Shown here piece after piece: positions 35,376 through 44,567 of a stretch of DNA of 64,000 nucleotides. Position 1 is the first letter of the stretch. Every line of letters begins with the position of its first letter. This DNA comes from Pseudomonas sp. StFLB209. Lineage in GTDB: Bacteria; Pseudomonadota; Gammaproteobacteria; Pseudomonadales; Pseudomonadaceae. Under the pieces are notes generated by a model, which ran no database searches, was not told the origin of the DNA, and saw only the letters and a program-made list of their open reading frames with translations. The translations under genes and the position numbers were made by a program. The DNA lies in contig NZ_AP014637.1 in the NCBI RefSeq assembly GCF_000829415.1, positions 4,977,001 to 5,041,000 on the forward strand, given 5' to 3'.

Positions 35376-36491
35376 ATGGTCAAATCGCTCAAGCACACGC
35401 TGGCCGCCGCCCTATGCGCGAGCCTGGCCTGTAGTCTGGCCGCTGGTCTGGTGCAGGCCGACGAACCGCGCACTCTCAAGGTGTACAACTGGTTTGACTA
35501 CATCACTCCACAGACCCTCACCGACTTCAAGCAACAGACCAAGGTGAATTTGATCTATGACATCTTCGATACCAACGAGGCGCTGGAAGCCAAGCTGCTG
35601 ACCGGCCACTCAGGCTACGACGTGGTGGTGCCGTCGAACATGTTTCTTGCCAAGCAGATCGAAGCGGGTGTGTTCCAGCCGCTGGATCGCAGCAAACTGC
35701 CGAACTGGCAGCATCTAGACCCAAAACTGATGAAGCTGCTGGATGCCAACGACCCCGGTAACAAGTTTGCGGTGCCTTACATGTACGGCACCATCCTGAT
35801 CGGTTTCAACCCGGCCAAAGTCAAGGCTGCACTTGGTGACAACGCTCCGGTCAACAGCTGGGACTTGATCTTCAAGCCCGAGAACCTCAGCAAGCTCAAG
35901 CAGTGCGGCGTGGCGATGCTCGACTCGCCCTCGGAAATCATGCCGCTGGCCCTGCAGTACTTGGGCCTGGACCCAAACTCCAGCAAGTCGACCGACTATC
36001 AGAAAGCCGAACAATTGATGCTGAAGATTCGGCCGAACATCACTTACTTTCACTCCTCCAAGTACATGGCTGACATCGCCAACGGCGATATCTGCGTCGC
36101 GGTGGGTTACTCGGGCAGCTTCTCCCAGGCCGCCAACCGTGCCAAAGAAGCCAACAATGGCGTCGTGGTCGAGATGCGCCTGCCCAAGGAAGGTGCGCCG
36201 ATCTGGTTCGATATGTTGGCCATTCCCAAGGGCGCGGCCAACCCGGAAGATGCCCATGCCTTCATCAACTACCTGCTGCGCCCGGAAGTGATCGCCCCGA
36301 TCAGCGACTTCGTGGGTTATCCGAACCCGAACAAGGACGCCACCGACAAGGTCGCCCCAGAGATTCGCAACAACCCGGACCTGTACCCCACCGAAGCTGC
36401 GATGACCACGCTGTATACGCTCAAGCCGCTCAACCGCGAAGGTGAACGGACCCGAACCCGCACCTGGACGCGGATCAAGTCGGGAACCTGA
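35376..36491 (+). CDS. Polyamine ABC transporter substrate-binding protein (PotF/SpuD-like)
   Basis: 371 residues. A signal peptide (residues 1 to about 28, LAAALCASLACSLAAGLVQA) is followed by RTLKVYNWFDYITPQTL, FDTNEALEAKLLTGHSGYDVVVP and VAVGYSGSFSQAANRA, all typical of putrescine/spermidine-binding proteins of the periplasm. The only usable ATG (35376) lies in the IS end; native coding resumes at GTC 35379. No ABC permease or ATPase genes adjoin. The C-terminus GERTRTRTWTRIKSG is normal for the family. Confidence 0.88.
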   Translation: MVKSLKHTLAAALCASLACSLAAGLVQADEPRTLKVYNWFDYITPQTLTDFKQQTKVNLIYDIFDTNEALEAKLLTGHSGYDVVVPSNMFLAKQIEAGVFQPLDRSKLPNWQHLDPKLMKLLDANDPGNKFAVPYMYGTILIGFNPAKVKAALGDNAPVNSWDLIFKPENLSKLKQCGVAMLDSPSEIMPLALQYLGLDPNSSKSTDYQKAEQLMLKIRPNITYFHSSKYMADIANGDICVAVGYSGSFSQAANRAKEANNGVVVEMRLPKEGAPIWFDMLAIPKGAANPEDAHAFINYLLRPEVIAPISDFVGYPNPNKDATDKVAPEIRNNPDLYPTEAAMTTLYTLKPLNREGERTRTRTWTRIKSGT

Positions 36492-36515
36492 GTTCAGCCG
36501 GCCTGCTGCCTTGCT

Positions 36516-36538
36516 CAAGCCCGCGACTGTCGGGCTTG
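36516..36538. terminator. Hairpin between convergent genes
   Basis: CAAGCCCG-N7-CGGGCTTG, perfect 8-bp stem, 24 bp after the binding-protein stop. No T-run on either side, so it may need Rho or serve as a barrier hairpin. Confidence 0.5.
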
Positions 36539-36575
36539 GGTAATGACAAAGACCTTACGCTGCACCACTACCCCA

Positions 36576-37493
36576 TCAATGCCCACCCCCCGGAAACAGG
36601 TTCGTATCCCCAAACCTTTCCAATAAAAAGTCATACACCAGCCTGATTCGCTTTGGCACCGCTCCGGATCGCGTCCGGTACAACACCAGGTCCAGCGCTG
36701 GCGGCGCCCATTCAGGCAGCACTTCCACCAGCGCCCCCCGCGCTAAATGCGCCTGCGCCAGATACAACGGCACCTGAGCAATCACAGCGCCCTGCAACAC
36801 CATCTCCAGCTCGGTTTCCGGGTCGTCGCAGATAAAACCCGGCTGCTCGGGTATGAAACTCTGATCATCGGCAAACATCCACGGCCAGCCGCGACCGGAG
36901 CGGCGATCCAGCAACAATGACAGCGGCAGCTCTTTCAGTTCGGCCACATTTGCAGGTGTACCCAGGCTGGCAATCAGCGCCGGCGCGGCAACGACGACCA
37001 ACGGAACACTGGCAACCGTTCTGGCGATAAACCGGCGGTCGCGCACCGTACCTACCCGAATGCCGATATCAATCCTGGATACCACCGCGTCGGTCAGCTC
37101 ATCGTCCAGGCATAAATCGATGATGAGTTTCGGATACTGCTTGCGAAACTCGGCCAGATAACCCGCCAGATACAACTTGCCGATCGCCTGCGGTGCCGTC
37201 AGCCCTACCCGGCCCGTGATGCCCTCCCCGCTGGCTTGATCCGCCCTGTCGAACAGCTGGTCGAAGCGCTCTACCGCCAGGCGGGCATCGAGGGCAAGTT
37301 GTGCGCCGAAATCGGTGATCTTCATCTGTCGGGTGCTGCGATGAAACAGCGGCTCGCCGATGAGCCGTTCAAGCTCTTGTACCGCCCGGGTGACTTTCTG
37401 CGGCGAAGTGCCGATCTGGTTCGCCGCCTCTCTAAACGAAGCGCAGTCAGCAACCGTGAGAAAGACACGGACCATTTCAAGCCGGTTCAACAT
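36576..37493 (-). CDS. LysR-family regulator of the adjacent SDR gene
   Basis: 305 residues from ATG 37493 (MLNRLEMVRVFLTVADCASF). Helix-turn-helix FREAANQIGTSPQKVTRAVQEL. It is divergent from the SDR gene with a 105-bp gap holding a dyad. This LysR/SDR pairing is frequent in pseudomonads, and the LysR probably controls the SDR. Effector unknown. Confidence 0.88.
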   Translation of the reverse strand: MLNRLEMVRVFLTVADCASFREAANQIGTSPQKVTRAVQELERLIGEPLFHRSTRQMKITDFGAQLALDARLAVERFDQLFDRADQASGEGITGRVGLTAPQAIGKLYLAGYLAEFRKQYPKLIIDLCLDDELTDAVVSRIDIGIRVGTVRDRRFIARTVASVPLVVVAAPALIASLGTPANVAELKELPLSLLLDRRSGRGWPWMFADDQSFIPEQPGFICDDPETELEMVLQGAVIAQVPLYLAQAHLARGALVEVLPEWAPPALDLVLYRTRSGAVPKRIRLVYDFLLERFGDTNLFPGGGH

Positions 37494-37509
37494 CGCCTTG
37501 TTCCGATTT

Positions 37510-37538
37510 ATGGAATTTTCAAATCCTGAATATTCCAT
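37510..37538. promoter_or_regulatory. Candidate LysR operator between LysR and SDR genes
   Basis: ATGGAAT (37510-37516) and ATTCCAT (37532-37538) form a perfect inverted repeat with a 15-bp spacer in the divergent promoter region, 61 bp before the SDR start. Confidence 0.5.
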
Positions 37539-37598
37539 TCTCCGAAACAAAATCACAACTCATAATCGATCCCATCACCACCCACTGAGGTAAACGAA

Positions 37599-38342
37599 AT
37601 GAGCAAGAATATCGAAGGTAAAGTTGTTGTGATCACTGGCGCCAGCAGCGGTCTTGGCGAGTCGACTGCACGGCACCTGGCGAGCCTGGGTGCATCAGTG
37701 GTACTGGCTGCACGCCGGGAAGATCGCTTGAATGCGATTGTGCAAGACATCACTGCCGCAGGCGGCAAGGCCACAGCCCGTGCTGCGGACGTCACCCGCC
37801 GCGAGGACCTGGAGAACTTGATCCAGCACGCCGTGGCCAGCTTTGGCCGGGTGGACGTGATGATCAACAACGCGGGCCTTATGGCGATCTCGCCGATCGC
37901 CGAATTGCGGGTGGACGAATGGGACCGGATGATCGACATCAACATTAAAGGCGTGATGTACGGCATTGCCGCTGCTCTGCCGGTGTTCCAGAAACAGAAC
38001 TCCGGTCACTTCATCAATATTTCTTCGGTCGCCGGCATCAAAGTGTTCAGCCCGGGAGGCTCGGTCTACAGCGGCACCAAGTACGCCGTACGGGCGATTT
38101 CCGATGGTTTGCGTCACGAGGTCGGCAAAAGCATTCGCACCACGACGATTGAACCGGGTGCCGTGGATTCAGAGTTGAAGTTTGGCAGCGGCCACGAGGC
38201 CAGCTCGCAGGCGGTGCAAGAGTTCTATAAGAGCGCCATCCCGGCCGAGTCGGTTGCGCGTGCTATCGCATTCGCCATCGAGCAGCCTGCAGATGTCGAT
38301 GTCAACGAAATCGTACTGCGGCCGACCTCTCAAGACTTCTGA
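37599..38342 (+). CDS. SDR-family oxidoreductase
   Basis: 247 residues, classical SDR. TGASSGLGE binds the cofactor, NNAG follows, then catalytic Ser in ISSVAG and YSGTKYAVR (Tyr/Lys). The sequence is of the YdfG/serine dehydrogenase-like cP2 type, usually NADP-dependent. Substrate unknown. Good AGGTAAACG before the ATG. Confidence 0.9.
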   Translation: MSKNIEGKVVVITGASSGLGESTARHLASLGASVVLAARREDRLNAIVQDITAAGGKATARAADVTRREDLENLIQHAVASFGRVDVMINNAGLMAISPIAELRVDEWDRMIDINIKGVMYGIAAALPVFQKQNSGHFINISSVAGIKVFSPGGSVYSGTKYAVRAISDGLRHEVGKSIRTTTIEPGAVDSELKFGSGHEASSQAVQEFYKSAIPAESVARAIAFAIEQPADVDVNEIVLRPTSQDF

Positions 38343-38444
38343 CAATGGGTATAGCGGAGCGCGATCTAACTACGGATCGCGTTCCGTTTGCTCAGCCGTA
38401 CCGTTAAACTGCGCGCCCCGAAAAATTCAGCAAGGAAGCTTTGC

Positions 38445-39830
38445 ATGCGTTCGCTCCTTAACGGCGCGCTCCTCGCCATGAGTCTGGCCACTCCGGCGCT
38501 GGCCGCACCGCTCTCGTATGCAGTTACCGACCCCAGTGGCCAGTATCTGGTTGAGGCCCTGTTTCCGGAGGTGCCGCAGCGTCAGGGTGAACTTGCGCAC
38601 GCGCTGATCACCTTGCGTGACAAGAACAGCCTCGAACCCCTGCAGCAATTTCAGACCCCGGCAGGAAATGTACCGCCCAACCGCGATGCATGGTTGCTCG
38701 GTCCGTCAGGGCTGGTGTACATCGCGGACTTCAATTCCGATGGTCGCCTTGATGTGGCGATTCGTAATGGCACGGACACCGTCACTGATAAGTCGCAGTT
38801 CGATATCTACGTGCAAGGCCCGGATAAGCCTCAATGGACCTTGAACCGTGCCTTGACGGATCTGGCTAGAGACGCTTTCACAGGCATGTTCTCGCTCAAT
38901 CCTGCCGATGGTACGTTGCACACGCAAACCGATCGCGGCTGTTGCTGGACGCGCATGTCGCAATGGAAAGTGCGCGATGGCGAGCTGGTATTGCTGCACT
39001 CTTACACCCAGGAACAGGTTCCGGCGACCCCGTTTGGCGAGAACAACAGCATGCCCCGCGGGTACATGCTGCGTACCACGGGCGATTGGCAAGATGGCGT
39101 CTGGCAAGAAACACCGAGCCTGGAAGGACCGGTCCATGAAGACCCGGAGTTACTCGCCGGAACCCTCAGCGGCAAGATTGCGGTAGAGATCTGGTTTCAG
39201 GAACAAGGCTCGGTCCTGATCGGCGAACTGCGCTATATCAAAAGTGGCAACGTTGAACCGATCAAACTGATCGGTTCCCGTGAGGATTATGACGAGCAAA
39301 GCCACGTCTACCTTCACGAATATGCCAATGACGGTAGTCGGACCGGCATCTGGCGGATGACCCGAGAGCGCGCCGAGCCGTATGGCTACACCGGCACTTG
39401 GGTATCCGGCGCGGTGGGCGACAAGCGTGAACTGCCCATTCGGTTGCGCCATGAAGATCGTGAAATCGACCTGCGCAAACTCGATGATGTTTCCCGTGAC
39501 CTGCGCAGCGGCCATTATCAGATGCGCCGTGATTTCCTTGATCGTGACGGCGACCTGGACTTGAAAATCCTGCCCGAGCGAGATGCCCAAGGCCGGGAAA
39601 TCGCAGAACTGACCGTGACGCTCAAGGATGCCAAGAGCAAACAGGTCATTGTTACCGAGCATCACGTCGTGCCCATGGAAACCGCCAACCTGATCATCAT
39701 CCGTGAACCGCAGGCACCGGCCAAAAATGGGCCCTATCACCTGCGCCTGGTGAAAGACTTCGTCGTCCTCGACTATAACTACGCCACGGACTCGCAAGAC
39801 ATGCTGACCGGCATGTATCGCAAGCAGTAA
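38445..39830 (+). CDS. XAC2610-related secreted/periplasmic protein
   Basis: 461 residues from ATG 38445 (AAGGA upstream). The signal peptide ends ATPALAA (about 20). DFNSDGRLDVAIRNG and DRDGDLDLKIL are Asp-rich calcium-type loops like FG-GAP repeats. The central part has the TDRGCCWTRMSQWKV block seen in XAC2610-like proteins. Function unknown. Confidence 0.72.
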   Translation: MRSLLNGALLAMSLATPALAAPLSYAVTDPSGQYLVEALFPEVPQRQGELAHALITLRDKNSLEPLQQFQTPAGNVPPNRDAWLLGPSGLVYIADFNSDGRLDVAIRNGTDTVTDKSQFDIYVQGPDKPQWTLNRALTDLARDAFTGMFSLNPADGTLHTQTDRGCCWTRMSQWKVRDGELVLLHSYTQEQVPATPFGENNSMPRGYMLRTTGDWQDGVWQETPSLEGPVHEDPELLAGTLSGKIAVEIWFQEQGSVLIGELRYIKSGNVEPIKLIGSREDYDEQSHVYLHEYANDGSRTGIWRMTRERAEPYGYTGTWVSGAVGDKRELPIRLRHEDREIDLRKLDDVSRDLRSGHYQMRRDFLDRDGDLDLKILPERDAQGREIAELTVTLKDAKSKQVIVTEHHVVPMETANLIIIREPQAPAKNGPYHLRLVKDFVVLDYNYATDSQDMLTGMYRKQ

Positions 39831-39899
39831 AAAGCGCCTGAGTATGTGCAGGGCTCGGCGGTCAATTCGTATTTTATTCAATGGACTTTAGTTATTACC

Positions 39900-41012
39900 A
39901 TGGCGCTCAGACTCAGCAAACGAACGGCTATTCTTTTTCTTGCGTTGGCTCCTTGCTTTGCGATGGCGAGCGATCCTTACACCGGCCCTATGCAGTTCTC
40001 AACGTTCAAGCCTTGTAGTGGCAGCGCCAGTTATTGTGGTGTTCGCATTCTGGCGCAAGGCGCTATCGAGCATGATACGGGCCAAAAATTCGAATATTTT
40101 CTGGCCGATAAAACACGTCATCATGACGATTTACCCTCGCGACCTACTGTCGTATTCAACAGCCCTGGTGGTAGCGTCAGCGGAGGTATGGCGCTTGGTC
40201 GAGCCATCCGGGCGAACCAGATGGATACCGAGCTTGAAGACGCCTACTCCACCGAGCATGAGACGCTCGTCGAGAAGGCTGACTGTGCCTCGGCGTGTGT
40301 CATTGCATTTGCCGGCGGGATGACCCGGACGGTTCAGCCGCGTACCGCTTTAGGCATTCATCAATTCTCTGGGGGCGATCGCGACATAGGCGAGAGCCAG
40401 GCACAAGTGGCGGTCGTTGTGCTGTCTTCTTATTTCAAAGAAATGGGCATAGAAAGAGCGATGCTCGATAAAGCATCACTGACGCCTGCCTCCTCAATGC
40501 ATTGGGTCACTGACCTGGAAGCAAAGCGCTATCGGATCGACAATAGCGCCGAAAATCTCTCGCCGTGGCAGATCTCACCCACCCTTGAAGGGGAAGCGAT
40601 TCTAAAGGTTGATCAGGACGTCAGCTTTGGTCGCAGCCTAAGCCTGGAACTCAGCGTCTCAAATGGGAAAGCGCATCTGGTCGCGACAACGCGCCTCCAA
40701 AAAGCCGCGATACGTCCAGACCGGGTCTCCCAGTTCCCGGTAAATGAGCATGCTGAAATACAGATCTGTAGCCAGACCTTGTGTGTAAATCGACGGTCAA
40801 CTGTTGCATGGTCAAGGCAGGAATCCAGCGAGTCCGTCAACTTTCGATCTGTCCTGGAGCTGACCCTAGGTGAGCTTCAATCGTTGTCGAATGCCCAACT
40901 GCTCACCATTACAGATGGTTTTCCCAAGCCCACTTCTGACGTGAGCTTGTCATCACAGCTCTCAGTTGCTGGATTCGCGCCGGGAGTAGCGCTGCTGTTG
41001 AGGCAACGCTGA
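39900..41012 (+). CDS. Secreted ClpP/crotonase-fold protease-like protein
   Basis: 370 residues from ATG 39900, with a signal peptide ending FAMAS. The N-terminal domain (to about 190) has FNSPGGSVSGGMALGRAIR, then ADCASACVIAFAGG with the presumed nucleophile Ser and ALGIHQFSGG with the His. This order is that of periplasmic ClpP-like serine peptidases. The C-terminal half is unassigned, with a pair of Cys in QICSQTLC. A role in envelope protein turnover is inferred from fold only. Confidence 0.7.
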   Translation: MALRLSKRTAILFLALAPCFAMASDPYTGPMQFSTFKPCSGSASYCGVRILAQGAIEHDTGQKFEYFLADKTRHHDDLPSRPTVVFNSPGGSVSGGMALGRAIRANQMDTELEDAYSTEHETLVEKADCASACVIAFAGGMTRTVQPRTALGIHQFSGGDRDIGESQAQVAVVVLSSYFKEMGIERAMLDKASLTPASSMHWVTDLEAKRYRIDNSAENLSPWQISPTLEGEAILKVDQDVSFGRSLSLELSVSNGKAHLVATTRLQKAAIRPDRVSQFPVNEHAEIQICSQTLCVNRRSTVAWSRQESSESVNFRSVLELTLGELQSLSNAQLLTITDGFPKPTSDVSLSSQLSVAGFAPGVALLLRQR

Positions 41013-41180
41013 ATAGTTAAATTACAGACCAAGCCTGTCAATAATCCCCCACGCCTAATTTGCTAGAGACGGGCTTGTCGACGCAAAAGGCCAGCGAAAT
41101 TGTTAAGCTGTTACCCCGCACTTGACGTGCGAATGCGACCGTCAGCTAGCCGGGCTCAAAGGACTATTCACGAGGTGAAC

Positions 41181-41675
41181 ATGGAAGTTAGGCAAATTAC
41201 CCTAAATGACATCAATGGATTTTACTCGCTTTTTTGTGAAGTGAATGCCGAAGGCCGTTACTCAGCTCGCTCAACCCCGCCCCCTCTGGAGGCAATAGAA
41301 CGAGCATTAATGCAAGTTGAAAAAAAGTCCTGGCCGGTATACGTGATAGAGCATGACGGCCAAATAGTGGGCTCGGCGGAGGCCTACCCGGAAAGTTTCT
41401 GCCGACCTGGCGGAAGCGATAGCATCGGGGTTCTAGGGATGCAAGTGAAGCAGGAGTATCGCCGCAATGGCCATGGCTCTGCTCTCCGTTCAGCCGTGAT
41501 TGAGCATTGCCGAGGTGCCGGCTTCACTTCGGTGGATCTCAGTGTCTTTGAGTCAAACAAGCCTGCCAGGTCACTTTACGAAAAACTTGGTTTTACCCGC
41601 CTCGAAGACCTCCCGGTGTGCACGCTTACGTGTGGGAAGCTTGAACAGCCCATTAAGATGCGACTGGTGCTCTGA
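41181..41675 (+). CDS. GNAT-family N-acetyltransferase
   Basis: 164 residues from ATG 41181 with GAGGTG before it. The acetyl-CoA loop VKQEYRRNGHGSALRSAVIEH and the C-terminal SVFESNKPARSLYEKLGF are diagnostic (quoted in pieces: RRNGHGSAL, NKPARSLYEKLGF). The acceptor is unknown. Confidence 0.87.
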   Translation: MEVRQITLNDINGFYSLFCEVNAEGRYSARSTPPPLEAIERALMQVEKKSWPVYVIEHDGQIVGSAEAYPESFCRPGGSDSIGVLGMQVKQEYRRNGHGSALRSAVIEHCRGAGFTSVDLSVFESNKPARSLYEKLGFTRLEDLPVCTLTCGKLEQPIKMRLVL

Positions 41676-41741
41676 CCATCCTTGAGGGCTGACATTGCCA
41701 AACCAATGGAATTGAACCCAGTCACCTAAGGGCTTTGCGTC

Positions 41742-42074
41742 ATGAATGACACCCACAGTTCTACTTTTAAACGTTTCCTGAAATGCTACAAGGTGCTCTT
41801 TGCAGGCCTGCTTATATTTTCGGCCGTGATGACGGTCTACTTTGCTCTAACCTCTCAATTTTCCGATGCAGGAGAAACGTTGCGTAGTGCATTAATCTTC
41901 GCGGTACTGCTTTGGATTGGCATCAATGTGCACTGGATTGAGGCTCGGATCAGGTCACACGCATATACATGGGAAATACTGCGGCGGATTGAGACTGGTC
42001 CCCTTACCCCGGCCGGCCAACAGGCGCCAAACGTAACAGGCTGCCATTCGGACCATCGGTCAATACATAAATAA
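41742..42074 (+). CDS. Small membrane protein, hypothetical
   Basis: 110 residues with two hydrophobic helices (about 19-36 and 49-64) and a basic start. The last 24 codons run into the 3' end of the convergent sugar dehydrogenase gene and look like read-through of its antisense, so the native C-terminus may have been lost. No family recognised. Confidence 0.4.
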   Translation: MNDTHSSTFKRFLKCYKVLFAGLLIFSAVMTVYFALTSQFSDAGETLRSALIFAVLLWIGINVHWIEARIRSHAYTWEILRRIETGPLTPAGQQAPNVTGCHSDHRSIHK

Positions 42075-43611
42075 GGCCGTCAGGGCCTACTTTTACATCG
42101 CGCACCCGCTCGTTGCGATCTGACAGCAACAGTTGCTGGCCGACGATTTTGCCCTGCTCGCGAATCACCCGCCTGAGCGAGCGTTCCTTGAGGGCGGGCA
42201 CCAGCATGTCGCCTTGCCATTCGGGGAACGCAGCGCCGCGATAGATCGCCAGGCCCGCCGGAGCGATTGACGGCGTCCAGACCAGGACCGGGTCCTCAAA
42301 GCCTGGCAACTGGCGAAAAGGCGAGACGCTGGCAAAGGGGTAGTCGATGCCACGGGTCACCAGCGGCCAGCCATAGTTACCGGCCGGCACCACACGATTG
42401 ATCTCATCGCCGCCGCGCGGGCCGTGTTCGGTTACATACAGCTCATTGTTGGCGGGGTCCACAGCGATGCCTTGCGCATTGCGATGCCCCAAGCTGTAGA
42501 CCTGCGGTGCGGCACCGGGCCGGTTAACCAACGGGTTGTCGGACGGCACTCTGCCGTCGCGATCCAGCCTGACCACCGTGCCCAGGTGGTTGCCAGGATT
42601 CTGCGCTTCTTCGCGCCGAGTGTTGCCGTCGCCCACCGTCAGCACCAGCGTCCCGTCTGCCAGAAACGCTATTCTGCCGCCGTTGTTGCCCAGGCCAGGT
42701 TTGGGGCTGGAACTGAATAGGACCCGGATGTCTTCAAGCCGGTTGTCTACCAGGCGAGCGCGCACCAGCCGGGTGCCGTTGGCATCGGGCTCGCCATAAC
42801 CCATCGACAGAAATAGCGTCTGGTTGCGTTCGAAGTCGGGGTCCACCGCCACTTCCATCAAGCCGATGATCCCGCCGCTATGCAGCACTGGCGGTACATC
42901 ATTCATGGCAACCGGCTGCACGACGCCTTTAACGGCCACAGACAACAGACGCCCGCCCATTTCGGTGACCAGCAGCCGACCATCAGGCAGCACTGCCACT
43001 GACCAGGGTCTATTCAGGCCGCTGGCAATGGTTTGTACTTGCAGGTGCTCCGCAGGCATCGAGGGCGGCCGGGGATCGGCAGGCGGCAGCATGGCAATAA
43101 AAGAGCTTGTCGGGATCGCCAGGCAGGCAAACACCAGTGCAGCGTACTGCCACTGTGGGGCCGGCCTGTTAGCGGTGCGTCGGGTTAGCCAGTGAAAGAC
43201 CGCGGCGCCCAATACGCCGGTCAGTGTCATGAGCGCATAGCCCGACAGGGTTCGGGTGCCGGCCAAAGCCGGCATCGGAATCACCGAGCGCATCAGCCAG
43301 AACGCAGTGCCCATGCCCACCACCGCGGCAATCATCAGCAGCGGCAACCTGGCCGTCGCTGACACACGCCTGGCCAGCCAATGCGCGCATGACAATGCGG
43401 GCAGCAATACCAAAAATGCCATGACCAACGAAACCGGCCCGTAACGCGCGAGGTCTTCAGCGGCGCTCAGCCAGCGCAGGCTGGCTGCGACCGGTACACC
43501 CAGTTGCATCACCTCTGTGAGGACGATCTGAGTCTGTACCAGCGAGGCAGCAGCGCCAGTGGCCAGTGCCGCGATCAGTAAGGCGGACAGGTTACGGAGA
43601 AACGGGGTCAT
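42004..43611 (-). CDS. PQQ-dependent sugar dehydrogenase-like protein with membrane N-terminus
   Basis: 535 residues. The N-terminal ~170 residues have about four transmembrane helices. The periplasmic C-terminal part is a beta-propeller of the soluble aldose dehydrogenase (YliI/Gdh-B) type: GLNRPWSVAVLPDGRLLVTE, GNNGGRIAF, LGHRNAQGIAVDP, EHGPRGGDEIN and NYGWPLVTRGI. It probably oxidises sugars with PQQ, passing electrons to the respiratory chain; the membrane anchor is an unusual addition to the usually soluble enzyme. Confidence 0.85.
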   Translation of the reverse strand: MTPFLRNLSALLIAALATGAAASLVQTQIVLTEVMQLGVPVAASLRWLSAAEDLARYGPVSLVMAFLVLLPALSCAHWLARRVSATARLPLLMIAAVVGMGTAFWLMRSVIPMPALAGTRTLSGYALMTLTGVLGAAVFHWLTRRTANRPAPQWQYAALVFACLAIPTSSFIAMLPPADPRPPSMPAEHLQVQTIASGLNRPWSVAVLPDGRLLVTEMGGRLLSVAVKGVVQPVAMNDVPPVLHSGGIIGLMEVAVDPDFERNQTLFLSMGYGEPDANGTRLVRARLVDNRLEDIRVLFSSSPKPGLGNNGGRIAFLADGTLVLTVGDGNTRREEAQNPGNHLGTVVRLDRDGRVPSDNPLVNRPGAAPQVYSLGHRNAQGIAVDPANNELYVTEHGPRGGDEINRVVPAGNYGWPLVTRGIDYPFASVSPFRQLPGFEDPVLVWTPSIAPAGLAIYRGAAFPEWQGDMLVPALKERSLRRVIREQGKIVGQQLLLSDRNERVRDVKVGPDGLIYVLTDGPNGSLLRLAPVGRPG

Positions 43612-43684
43612 CGGTATGTCCTTGCTTCTGCCAAAGCGAGTCTGTGCTGTGTGACAGCGCGGCGCCGAGACGGCGGCTGATCGA

Positions 43685-44014
43685 CTACACCACCGCTCGA
43701 AGGTAGCCCTTGATCACCTGCAACGGTGGCTCCAGCGAGTCAAGTGTCTGCGCCGCATGAAACTCGGTGGATACACGCTGCAGCTCACGTCCGAGCGGCT
43801 TTTCAGCTCCGCCCATGGCGTCAAGGGCCAGCAGCAGGCACTCGTTGATCTTGTGCTGGATCATCGCCACATCGCCTCTGGCGATCAAGAGTTCGAAGAT
43901 GTCCCGCTGATAGTCACTCATCATCAGGTCATCGCGCAAAATCGGGCTTTGATCTTCCGTTTCGTAAGCCAGCTTGTGGCAAAAAAGAGCGACGGTTTCC
44001 AGTGCCGACTTCAT
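43685..44014 (-). CDS. Hypothetical protein, 109 residues
   Basis: All-helical, soluble, no known motif (MKSALETVALFCHKLAYETE start; ends LQVIKGYLRAVV). Codon use is normal for the genome and a homologous small protein is common in pseudomonads as I recall. It may be co-transcribed with the Ala/Pro-rich gene upstream (63-bp gap). Confidence 0.65.
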   Translation of the reverse strand: MKSALETVALFCHKLAYETEDQSPILRDDLMMSDYQRDIFELLIARGDVAMIQHKINECLLLALDAMGGAEKPLGRELQRVSTEFHAAQTLDSLEPPLQVIKGYLRAVV

Positions 44015-44077
44015 GAGCCAGGTCCTTGGGAAAATTTTCTTGAGTTGGAGTAGACGCTTGAAGATCTTAACGGCCAG

Positions 44078-44410
44078 TTACATCGACTTGACCGACACGA
44101 CTTCCACATAGCGGAATTTCTTGCGCGCAGCCTTGGTGGCCTCTTGTTCAGCCAGCAGCGTGCTCAGCGTATCGGCTTCGTGAGTGATCTCGTGCATTTC
44201 TCCTTCAAACTCATTGCCCACCCGCAGTATTACCCGCATGCGAGGCGTGAACGCTTTGGCAGCCTTCTTCTTCGGGGCGGGCGCTGGCGGCTTGGCGAGC
44301 ACGACCTCTGGGGCCGGTTGTGGTGCAACGGGGGCGTTGAGCTGCTCAGCGGGGGCAGGAGCACCAAACAATGCCAGGCGCATTTCTTCTTCAGTCAGAT
44401 CAGGGGTCAT
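44078..44410 (-). CDS. Hypothetical protein with Pro/Ala/Lys linker
   Basis: 110 residues. Acidic N-terminus (LTEEEMRLALFG), a PAPE/PAPAPKKKAAK linker (about 20-53), and a beta-rich C-terminal module starting FTPRMRVILRVGNEFEG. Unknown function, soluble. Confidence 0.65.
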   Translation of the reverse strand: MTPDLTEEEMRLALFGAPAPAEQLNAPVAPQPAPEVVLAKPPAPAPKKKAAKAFTPRMRVILRVGNEFEGEMHEITHEADTLSTLLAEQEATKAARKKFRYVEVVSVKSM

Positions 44411-44567
44411 GCATTCTCTCGGAGGAGGCCGTAGTCAGCTGGGGAGATTCTACCAGCATGTCTGGTTGCATCGGTTAGCGATGAGTTGCTATGGGGCTAC
44501 GCTGCTGATTTCGGCACTGACCGGATCAGTGGCAAACTGGCTGCCACACCACTGCCCAAGGACCATC

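Larger units (their letters stand above)
33869..35378 (-). mobile_element. IS200/IS605-family element with tnpB and a tnpA remnant
   Basis: About 1,510 bp without inverted repeats, as the family has. It has terminal hairpins CCGGCC-TGAA-GGCCGG (33881-33896, right end) and CCCCGCC/GGCGGGG (35352-35371, left end). On the reverse strand the right end closes with TCAA, and TTGAC (GTCAA at 35379-35383) borders the left end as likely target/TAM. tnpA, reading outward on the + strand, survives only as its first ~30 codons. The element joins the acetylpolyamine hydrolase directly to the binding-protein gene. Confidence 0.85.
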
